Shown: piece by piece, positions 8,916 through 15,481 of the stretch
Layout: every line of letters starts with the position of its first letter
Numbering within the stretch: position 1 is the stretch's first letter
Assembly (NCBI GenBank): GCA_934351835.1
Contig: CAKRJP010000027.1
Location: 1-18,496, forward strand
Direction of reading: 5' to 3'
Source: an uncultured Lachnospiraceae bacterium
GTDB lineage: Bacteria > Bacillota > Clostridia > Lachnospirales > Lachnospiraceae
Length of the DNA stretch: 18,496 nt
Notes under the pieces: generated by a model
What the model saw: the letters and a program-made list of their open reading frames with translations, nothing else
Databases searched by the model: none
Told to the model about the DNA's origin: nothing
Translations under genes and position numbers: made by a program

Positions 8916-11234
8916 TTACTCCACGTTTTTCAGTGCTTCGTCCATCGGAACTTTCTTAATCTTACGATATTCCAGTGCCGCAACGATTGCATAAGTTGCA
9001 AGTCCCAGTATAAACATCTCTACATATACTTTATTCGGGATGTACAATGGGAGCCATCCTGTAAAACTTTCCAACATCATCATATAAAAAATCTGCAATA
9101 ATGCATTGTATACTAACGGCATGCTGACCAGCAAACTTAAGATAACCATGATTGATGTTGATAAAATATATAGCCTGCTGATTTCCAAATTGGTATAACC
9201 TAAAATCTTCGCCATTGAAATTGACTGTGCATTCTTCTCAATGATGATCTTTGACAGCAGATAGATCAGTACCAGGAAAATACCAATCGCAAATCCATCT
9301 ACCAGATACATCATACTTCCCATAGATACATTCAGTTGTCTGCTGATCTTCGTCAGTGATTCCAGATCAATAACGGAACCAATATAATCAGACTTAATAT
9401 CTGTGATTTTAGAATCTGAGAAATACCCACAGAAATAATCATCTCCAAGATCAAAGGTCTTATTCAACATCTTCTTACTCATGAATACGGTCAATGAACC
9501 GGAATAATTATAGATACCGCCCACCTTAAATGTATATTTTTTCTTTTCGTATTTTTCTTTTAATGTAATGCTGTCACCGGCTTTTAATTTATATTTTTCC
9601 GCGTACGCTGATGAAATATAAACCTCGGAGTCTTTAAAATCTAACGGCACGTATTTACTGTCGCTGTCAATTCCATAGAGTAAGATTTCCTCGCTCTTTG
9701 CCACATCACCCAACGTATCTAACGTATAGGCGCTGAATTTTTCCGCATCTTCATTCTCAGTTTCCACACCGTTAGAGAACTGCATCATGGAGATCATCGT
9801 CTCTAATTTGCTGTCACCGCTCATGGCACTGACCGGAACCTGTAACATATACTGATAATTACTGAGCATTCCGTTTTCAATTTCATGCTGATAGTGATTT
9901 AACACTTCCGGAAGTGCCATTCCAAACATCAATAACAGATTGGCAAACATGATTCCGATAAATAACACCAGATAGTTCTTCATATTCTGAAAAATAATAC
10001 GCATCCGGAATCTCTGAAAAAACGGAATATGTTTATTCAAACGAACAGCATGTTTTTGTTTCTTTTTGCTCAAGTCTCTCCGAATAAATTTCAGTGGTGA
10101 TAATTTCAGTTTTTGATGCAATACGAAGAATGTGATCACCAGCATGATCACCACCGGAACAATCGTCGTCAGCACAAATGCTTCCCCATTCCAGATTGTC
10201 ACATACGTTGGAAGGCTGTAACTTCCATAGTACATTCCTGCACACACATCTTTCATCACCGTATATCCAAGAATGTTTCCGATCACTGCACCAATCACTG
10301 TTACAATCACCGGCATTGCCATGTAATGTCGGATCAGTTCTGCCCTGGTGTAACCGGACGCCCGCAGCGTTCCAATGACATTTGCCTCACTGCTGATCGT
10401 ATTACTGATGGTAATTCCAAATACAAAAGCTACAATTACAATAACCATATACAATAAGACGATTATCATCGCGCGGTCACTTCCCATGTCCTCTCCGGTA
10501 AAATTGATCGCCTGGTTCATATATCTTGGAACATATTCTTCCATGGTCACTTCTTTATTGATATCTTCCATCAGATCTTCCGAAACTTCTTTTTCCTTCT
10601 TCTCATTCTTTGGCGGATTATCGTAAACCCATGCATAACTGTAAAATAAGTCATCCCTGGAAAATCCTTCAAAAGCTTCTTTCGTTACCACTGCCACTCC
10701 AAATTTAACAGAATCAAACATGGAATCGCTATTATTCGAAAAGAGGGCACTATAATCAGACAATGCCACCAGACCTGTAATCTTCCAGCTCTGCTTATCA
10801 TTTCCGATTTTGTCACCGACTTTCAGATTGTTATTATCCGCATACATTCGGTCGATCGCAATCTCATCGGATTTTTCAGGCATCGTACCTTCCATCAGAC
10901 ACACCTTGTTTACCTGTTCACGATCTGCGAAAATCCGCATTGTACTGCCATTATCCAGTGCTTCTTCTACATAATAGTTATCATATAGTTTAATTCCATA
11001 CTCTTCGATAGATTTTCGCTGAGCTTTGTTCATTTCATTTTCCAGGCGGAAATGCCCGTCTTCTATGTTATATTTCTCAAAACTTTCGTTGTATGACTGA
11101 AGCATACTTCCGTCTGCTACCAGAAATCCCGACACAAATGAAATCATTGCCACCAGCAATATTAAAATTACCAGATATTTTCCGATCTCATCTTTTAGTT
11201 CTCTTGGCAGACGCTTATTTAATGGATTTTTCAT
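8916..11234 (-). CDS. FtsX-type ABC exporter permease
   Basis: This 772-residue membrane protein appears to be a duplicated FtsX/MacB-like unit. The first half has one helix (about 20-40), an outside domain (about 41-250) and three helices (about 256-280, 304-326, 352-373). The second half has a helix at about 420-440, an outside domain (441-640) and three helices (about 646-664, 686-712, 736-754). Typical FtsX cytoplasmic sequences between helices are visible: VIGTLRASGYTRAELIRHY and SMAKILGYTNLEISRLYI, which contact the ATPase. Such proteins work by transmitting ATP-driven motion across the membrane (mechanotransmission) to move lipoproteins, peptides or drugs. The start is preceded by AGGAGG with 8 bases spacing. 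It lies 30 bases after the ATPase and 20 bases before the heptad-repeat protein, so the three probably act together. The substrate is unknown. Confidence 0.93.
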   Translation of the reverse strand: MKNPLNKRLPRELKDEIGKYLVILILLVAMISFVSGFLVADGSMLQSYNESFEKYNIEDGHFRLENEMNKAQRKSIEEYGIKLYDNYYVEEALDNGSTMRIFADREQVNKVCLMEGTMPEKSDEIAIDRMYADNNNLKVGDKIGNDKQSWKITGLVALSDYSALFSNNSDSMFDSVKFGVAVVTKEAFEGFSRDDLFYSYAWVYDNPPKNEKKEKEVSEDLMEDINKEVTMEEYVPRYMNQAINFTGEDMGSDRAMIIVLLYMVIVIVAFVFGITISNTISSEANVIGTLRASGYTRAELIRHYMAMPVIVTVIGAVIGNILGYTVMKDVCAGMYYGSYSLPTYVTIWNGEAFVLTTIVPVVIMLVITFFVLHQKLKLSPLKFIRRDLSKKKQKHAVRLNKHIPFFQRFRMRIIFQNMKNYLVLFIGIMFANLLLMFGMALPEVLNHYQHEIENGMLSNYQYMLQVPVSAMSGDSKLETMISMMQFSNGVETENEDAEKFSAYTLDTLGDVAKSEEILLYGIDSDSKYVPLDFKDSEVYISSAYAEKYKLKAGDSITLKEKYEKKKYTFKVGGIYNYSGSLTVFMSKKMLNKTFDLGDDYFCGYFSDSKITDIKSDYIGSVIDLESLTKISRQLNVSMGSMMYLVDGFAIGIFLVLIYLLSKIIIEKNAQSISMAKILGYTNLEISRLYILSTSIMVILSLLVSMPLVYNALLQIFYMMMLESFTGWLPLYIPNKVYVEMFILGLATYAIVAALEYRKIKKVPMDEALKNVE

Positions 11235-11264
11235 CTTCCACTCCTCCTGTTATCTCTTTTCAGA

Positions 11265-11963
11265 TTACCATTCAAGCTCTTCTGCCGGAACTCTGTGCTC
11301 ATTCACATAATTTTTACGGATCATTCCATCTCTCAGACGGATTACCCTGTCTGCCATATCTTTGACTGCGTCATTGTGGGTAACCATGATAACCGTATTG
11401 CCATACTTCTGATTGACCTTTTCGATCAACTGCAAAATGTCCTTCGAGGTCTTATAATCTAACGCACCTGTCGGCTCATCACATAATAAAATATCAGGGT
11501 TCTTAACGATGGCACGACCGATTGCAGTTCTCTGCTGCTGACCTCCGGATAACTGGTTCGGCAATTTATCCTTGTGATCCCACAGTCCCAGTGTATGTAA
11601 TAATTCATCCACATCTAATGCCCGATTACTCAAATATGCACCTACTTCAATATTCTCTCTCACCGTCAGGTTTGGGATCAAATTGTACATCTGGAAAATA
11701 TAACCCAAATGCTTTCTTCTATACAAAGTCAGCTTCTTCTCACTCATATCTCCGGTCTTCTCTCCGGCAATGGAAATATATCCGTCATCTGCACCATCAA
11801 TTCCCCCGATAATATTCAAAAGCGTTGATTTACCGGAACCGGATGGTCCTAATAATACACAGATTTCGCCCTTTTCGATTTCGAAACTAATTCCTTTTAA
11901 TACCTCTACTCGGTTTCCATCACTTCCAAAACCTTTTTTCAGATCTTTAATCTCTAAAAACAT
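11265..11963 (-). CDS. ABC exporter ATPase, MacB/LolD-like
   Basis: A 232-residue ATPase with the motifs of the MacB/LolD/FtsE group: Walker A GPSGSGKST (39-47), Q-loop Gln91 in GYIFQMYNLIPNLTV, signature LSGGQQQR (138-145), Walker B ILLCDEPTGALD (158-169) and His196 in MVTHND. The Q-loop context and CDEPTGALD are characteristic of exporter-type partners of FtsX permeases. It would power the permease encoded next. It is the first gene of the operon; GAGAGG lies before the ATG. Comparable gene pairs in Gram-positive bacteria often serve antimicrobial peptide resistance, but no two-component system is adjacent here, so that role is not shown. Confidence 0.95.
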   Translation of the reverse strand: MFLEIKDLKKGFGSDGNRVEVLKGISFEIEKGEICVLLGPSGSGKSTLLNIIGGIDGADDGYISIAGEKTGDMSEKKLTLYRRKHLGYIFQMYNLIPNLTVRENIEVGAYLSNRALDVDELLHTLGLWDHKDKLPNQLSGGQQQRTAIGRAIVKNPDILLCDEPTGALDYKTSKDILQLIEKVNQKYGNTVIMVTHNDAVKDMADRVIRLRDGMIRKNYVNEHRVPAEELEW

Positions 11964-12010
11964 AACGTTTCCTCTCTGTTTCCTATTTTAACTTTTATAA
12001 TTTTACCCTC

Positions 12011-12036
12011 AAAAAGTTAGATTTCTCTAACCTTTT
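12011..12036 (-). promoter_or_regulatory. Inverted repeat at the start of the exporter transcript (operator or 5' hairpin)
   Basis: Two 11-base arms (12011-12021 and 12026-12036, core GTTAGA/TCTAAC) surround a 4-base spacer, with one A/G mismatch. It begins just where transcription from the TATAAT at 12044-12049 should start. In RNA it folds into a stem capped by GAAA. It could be a repressor site, or a 5' stem that stabilises the message. Confidence 0.5.
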
Positions 12037-12043
12037 CAAAAAT

Positions 12044-12052
12044 ATTATAACA
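12044..12052 (-). promoter_or_regulatory. Extended -10 promoter of the exporter operon
   Basis: The minus strand reads TGTTATAAT, a perfect TATAAT with the TGn extension. The best -35 candidate, CTAACA at 18 bases spacing, is poor and lies in a tandem repeat of TTAGATTG (plus strand, 12062-12077). A weak -35 covered by repeats suggests a regulator acts here. The leader to the ATPase start is about 75 bases. Confidence 0.65.
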
Positions 12053-12061
12053 TCGTTATGT

Positions 12062-12077
12062 TTAGATTGTTAGATTG
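12062..12077 (+). repeat. Tandem TTAGATTG repeat at the exporter promoter
   Basis: Two perfect 8-bp copies (12062-12069, 12070-12077) cover the -35 region of the minus-strand exporter promoter. The same core, GTTAGATT, occurs again at 12016-12023 on the other side of the -10 box. Confidence 0.6.
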
Positions 12078-12129
12078 TTAATGAGAATTTTTATCATTTA
12101 TATTTTTTATTTTTATACAATTCGTATGG

Positions 12130-12174
12130 AAAAAAAAGAAAAGATCCGGTCGCCATGACCGAATCTTTTCTTTT
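12130..12174 (-). terminator. Intrinsic terminator of the CbiK-like lipoprotein gene
   Basis: An 18-bp stem (12134-12151 with 12157-12174, one mismatch that pairs as G-U in minus-strand RNA) has a 5-base loop. On the minus strand it runs directly into a long T tract (complement of the A run from 12130). It lies 50 bases after the stop codon of the lipoprotein gene at 12224. Confidence 0.92.
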
Positions 12175-12223
12175 ATCGTAATCTACTATTTAATTCTGTT
12201 CTAACTCCCGGATAAACCTCCGA

Positions 12224-13819
12224 TTACTCAGCCTTTACTGCATTCGTAACACTTACTTTATGATCATACCATACACCTTTTGTTCCGATCAGTGCTACAT
12301 CAAATTCCTCATCAAGAGCAGGAACCGGAATATCAAATGCATTTACATCTTCTTCTTTTCCGTTAAGCCCCGGTGCTTTCTCTACTGTTGGCTGTAACAG
12401 ATCTGCCCCATCTTTTTTCGCATCTTCTGCTTTTCCAACGAAAAGATTTACAATATTGGTAGATGTTAATGCTACATGCATTGTCATCTTTCCATCTTTT
12501 ACTGTCAGAGTTCCTTTTCCATCGTAAGCATCGTTTACATGAAACATTCCGCTGTCCGTCTTAAATTCTGCTGTATATGTACCATCTTCTAAAGTTGTAG
12601 CAGCTGCATCACTTGAAGAACTTGCAAGCCCCTCTGCATCCATAGCATCTTTTGTATGTGCTACATATAACTGCTGAACGTCTTCGATTTCTCCAAGACC
12701 TGCGATCTGAGTCTCCACCTTGTCAAATTCACCAGAAGCTTCAAACTGGCTCTTCCAAGAATCATCATCGTCTCCTGCCATATCGTTATTTGCATGATCT
12801 CCGGCAACAACCATTAATGGACGAAGGATCACATTCTTATATCCAGCTTCTTTTACTGCCTCGATCACGGATTCACAAGAAGTCTCTTCCGGCTCACCTT
12901 CTACAGTTCCGATAAATACATTCGAATATCCAAGATCATTCATCTGTGACTGCATCTGGGTATAACTGATCTTTGCTGTATGAGATGTTCCATGCCCCAT
13001 GAATACAAATGCTGTATCTTCTTTTTCTGCGGCATCTAAGCTCTCATAATCAGCATCTTTCACTGCGGCTGCTGTGATTGCTTCTGCAACGGCTTTTTTG
13101 TCTGAGTTTACAGTTGTATCATCTTCTCCAACTTCTCCGAGAAGTGGCTCTGCAATCTTAACTGTTTCAAATTTATCCTGATATTTGGCAACTGCCTCGG
13201 AAAGTTCATCATACTCTGCACCGTGCATCAGGTGTGTCGGCTGTACCACCAGATTCTTAACTCCGTTATCCACTGCACGCTCTAATGCCTGATCCATATT
13301 ATCGATCTTCTCATCATCACGAGACTGTACATGGTTGATGATAATCTGTGCAGTAAAGGCTCTTCTTACTGACCAGTCCGGGTATGCTTTCTGTAATGCT
13401 TTCTCAATTCCGCCGATATCTGCTACACGGCTGTCATTGAAAGAGGTACCAAAACTTACAACCAGGAGTTCATTTTCTCCGATCTCATCCCCATTTAACG
13501 GATCGTCCTTAGATGCATCTCCTGTATCTCTTCCGAAATAATCCGGATCTGCACTATCTCCTTCTACTAATGCTTTCTGAGTATCTGTAAGGGCATCCCA
13601 TGCTTCTTTGGCTTCCTTACACTGCTCATCTGTCTTGTCAGTTCTCTCCTGCACATAAATGTCATCAATTAATTTTGCGACTTTATCTGCTGCTTTCTGA
13701 TCGTCCTCTGTTGCTACTGATGATGTGCTGTCTGCTGTATTGCTCTTTCCTGAGCATCCACCGAGCAATGATACACTCATCGCTGCTGCCAGACATAAAA
13801 CTACGAGTTTCTTCTTCAT
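12224..13819 (-). CDS. cbiK: CbiK-type chelatase-domain lipoprotein under cobalamin riboswitch
   Basis: The 531-residue product has a lipoprotein signal (MKKKLVVLCLAAAM, then LLGGC, lipidated Cys22). Residues about 41-90 form a helical-hairpin domain common in surface proteins (EAWDALTDTQKALVEG). Residues about 114-395 are a CbiK sirohydrochlorin cobaltochelatase domain: LLVVSFGTSFNDSR, VVQPTHLMHGAEYDEL, FMGHGTSH with His276, GTVEGEP, and VVAGDHANNDMAGDD with His342; the two His match the metal-binding pair of CbiK. Residues about 410-531 are a further domain (DGTYTAEFKTDSGMFHVNDA, FDVALIGTKGVWYDHKV) that I have no name for. The start at 13819 has AAAAGGAGG 7 bases upstream; an in-frame ATG at 13846 has no such site. 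Location outside the membrane makes cytoplasmic B12 synthesis unlikely; cobalt, haem or tetrapyrrole capture is an inference supported by the riboswitch. Confidence 0.92.
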   Translation of the reverse strand: MKKKLVVLCLAAAMSVSLLGGCSGKSNTADSTSSVATEDDQKAADKVAKLIDDIYVQERTDKTDEQCKEAKEAWDALTDTQKALVEGDSADPDYFGRDTGDASKDDPLNGDEIGENELLVVSFGTSFNDSRVADIGGIEKALQKAYPDWSVRRAFTAQIIINHVQSRDDEKIDNMDQALERAVDNGVKNLVVQPTHLMHGAEYDELSEAVAKYQDKFETVKIAEPLLGEVGEDDTTVNSDKKAVAEAITAAAVKDADYESLDAAEKEDTAFVFMGHGTSHTAKISYTQMQSQMNDLGYSNVFIGTVEGEPEETSCESVIEAVKEAGYKNVILRPLMVVAGDHANNDMAGDDDDSWKSQFEASGEFDKVETQIAGLGEIEDVQQLYVAHTKDAMDAEGLASSSSDAAATTLEDGTYTAEFKTDSGMFHVNDAYDGKGTLTVKDGKMTMHVALTSTNIVNLFVGKAEDAKKDGADLLQPTVEKAPGLNGKEEDVNAFDIPVPALDEEFDVALIGTKGVWYDHKVSVTNAVKAE

Positions 13820-13871
13820 TGTACATCCTCCTTTTCGTACTGCCATTTTCTCGTGGCCTGAACTCTTTGTT

Positions 13872-14041
13872 CTTGTACTGTGAAAGGCAGGTCTCCCGGC
13901 TTATCACTCAAACGTATCTGACTCCCTTCCCAGTCTCCCAGTGGTTATTGCCGATACTCATGAAATACGGTGACGAGTTCGTACAGGATTCTCACCTGTT
14001 TCCCTTTTCACCAGTCACTAATCTGCGACTGACACCTTACA
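13872..14041 (-). ncRNA. Cobalamin (AdoCbl) riboswitch
   Basis: On the minus strand the leader holds the class hallmarks in the right order: GGGAAACAGGTGAGAATCCT (13989-14008 area), the CGTCACCGTA and CCACTGGGAGACTGGGAAGG segments, and the B12 box AAGCCGGGAGACCTGCC (13886-13902). The boundaries are approximate. No hairpin with a U-run follows before the ATG at 13819, so control is probably at translation. CUGCC at the 3' end of the B12 box can pair with GGCAG (13840-13844), five bases before the AAAAGGAGG site, a possible switching helix. This fills the only stretch over 300 bases without a protein gene. Confidence 0.95.
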
Positions 14042-14050
14042 CATCTTCGT

Positions 14051-14079
14051 TATATAATGAGGATTCTAAATAGTTTCCA
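14051..14079 (-). promoter_or_regulatory. Probable promoter of the riboswitch and CbiK-like gene
   Basis: Minus strand TGGAAA (14074-14079), a 17-base spacer and TATATA (14051-14056) place the transcription start near 14044, a few bases before the riboswitch. The -35 matches the consensus at four of six bases. Confidence 0.55.
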
Positions 14080-14083
14080 CTAT

Positions 14084-14122
14084 ATAACAAAGCGATATGA
14101 TTTTATCATACCGCTTCGTTAT
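14084..14122 (-). terminator. Hairpin after the CoA-transferase gene, probable terminator
   Basis: An 18-bp stem (14084-14101 with 14105-14122) closes a 3-base loop. Its two mismatches are A/C on the plus strand and G-U pairs in minus-strand RNA, so it serves the minus strand. It begins nine bases after the CoA-transferase stop, but what follows is not a real U-run, so termination may be incomplete. Confidence 0.6.
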
Positions 14123-14130
14123 CTGTCAAT

Positions 14131-15426
14131 CTAATCGATAATTCCTCTTCCCTTTAATACTTCAATTTCCGCAGGAGTATACTCCAGTAATTTTGTCAGT
14201 ACAGCGTCTGTATCCTGTCCCAGTCTCGGTGCACCTCTCCATACCTGACCAGGTGTCTCTGATAATTTTGGAGCAAACCCAAATGCCGTTACTTCTTTTT
14301 CCAGCGTCTGGTCTTCGTACTTCACCCAGTCGCCTCGTTCCTGCCAGTGCGGATCACTCATAACATCCTCACAATTGTTAATTACTGCTGCTCCAAGTTT
14401 CAGATCGATGATCATCTTGATTGCTTCTTTTGCAGTATGGGATTTAAAGTAATCTACAAACATCTTATTCAGTTCCTGACCGAGATTACCCATTACCGCT
14501 TCTTCACTGCCACCGGCTGCTTCGTAGCTGTATTTCTCCAGATCAAAGCCAAATCCTTTCATACATTTTTCATAAGCTGCCTTGCCATAAGCTCCCAAAT
14601 TGATATATTTGCCATCTTTTGTTTCAAAGATTCCCGCCGGCTGATAGGTACGGTTCTGGATTCCCTGTCTCTGTTTCTGGATTCCCATCTCACTCCATAA
14701 CGGGAAGTTGTCATCCATCACACGCATATAGGATTCAACCAGAGAACAGTCAATGATCTGTCCTTTCCCGGTTTTCTTCCGCTCAATATACGCCATCAGG
14801 ATACCGTTCACTGCAAATAATGCCGACAAATAGTCTCCAATATATTGCTGCGCATAATATGGAGGTCTGTCCGGGAATCCCTGAAGCAGACACCATCCGG
14901 ACTCTGCCTGCGCAAGGGGATCATAACATGCTCTGTTCAGATAGCTCTCTTCTCCGCCAAATTTAGGAGTTCCAAAGCCACTGATATGACAAATGATCAG
15001 TTGTGGGTTGACTTCCATTAACATCTCATCCGTGATTCCCAGTTTCTCGATCCAGACCATATTTTCGATCCAGACATCCACCTGTTTGATCAGTGATAAA
15101 AATATTTCTTTCGACTCCGGAACTTTCTTAAGATTCGTTTCCAGAGTCACGCTCAGCTTATTCCGGGAGTTCTGAAGCCAGGCTCCACTGATATGTTTTC
15201 CATTCTCTTCATTGATGATCTGCGGTTTCTGGTGCCTCGCAGTATCACCTTTTACTTTTGGACGCTCAAGGCTTATGACCTCTGCACCGAAATCACTTAA
15301 CATGGTTGCTGTAAATGGTGCTGCAACTACGGTTCCGTTCAATAAGACTCTCATTCCGGATAATGGACCAAATTCCGGAATAAGCACCGGTTTTTCTTTT
15401 TTATCTAGCTTTTCCCATCTTTCCAT
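14131..15426 (-). CDS. Family III CoA-transferase, CaiB/BaiF-like
   Basis: This 431-residue protein belongs to the family III CoA-transferases, which move CoA between carboxylic acids through an aspartyl intermediate. Visible features are FGPLSGMRVLLNGTVVAAPF at the start, DFGAEVISLERP, ISGFGTP, catalytic Asp169 in ACYDPLAQAESG (same number as in CaiB and formyl-CoA transferase, from family knowledge), TGKGQIIDCSLVES, and a C-terminal TPGQVWRGAPRLGQDTDAVL. The FGPLxGxRV start and PGQxWRGxP end resemble L-carnitine CoA-transferase CaiB as I remember it, more than oxalate-type enzymes. It lies 55 bases after the dehydratase gene with no terminator between, so it is probably in one operon and supplies the dehydratase with its CoA thioester. 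The substrate is not known. Confidence 0.92.
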   Translation of the reverse strand: MERWEKLDKKEKPVLIPEFGPLSGMRVLLNGTVVAAPFTATMLSDFGAEVISLERPKVKGDTARHQKPQIINEENGKHISGAWLQNSRNKLSVTLETNLKKVPESKEIFLSLIKQVDVWIENMVWIEKLGITDEMLMEVNPQLIICHISGFGTPKFGGEESYLNRACYDPLAQAESGWCLLQGFPDRPPYYAQQYIGDYLSALFAVNGILMAYIERKKTGKGQIIDCSLVESYMRVMDDNFPLWSEMGIQKQRQGIQNRTYQPAGIFETKDGKYINLGAYGKAAYEKCMKGFGFDLEKYSYEAAGGSEEAVMGNLGQELNKMFVDYFKSHTAKEAIKMIIDLKLGAAVINNCEDVMSDPHWQERGDWVKYEDQTLEKEVTAFGFAPKLSETPGQVWRGAPRLGQDTDAVLTKLLEYTPAEIEVLKGRGIID

Positions 15427-15481
15427 ACCAAGATCCTCTCGTATGTATTTCTATCTACAATTTATAAGTTCTTATTTACAT

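Noticed and set aside
13820..13846. Upstream ATG for the CbiK-like gene
   Set aside because: Those codons overlap the AAAAGGAGG ribosome site and would place nine extra residues before an otherwise standard lipoprotein signal.
13600..14073. Plus-strand open frame of 157 codons over the riboswitch
   Set aside because: It runs antisense to the cobalamin aptamer and the start of the lipoprotein gene, has no ribosome site and no recognisable domain.
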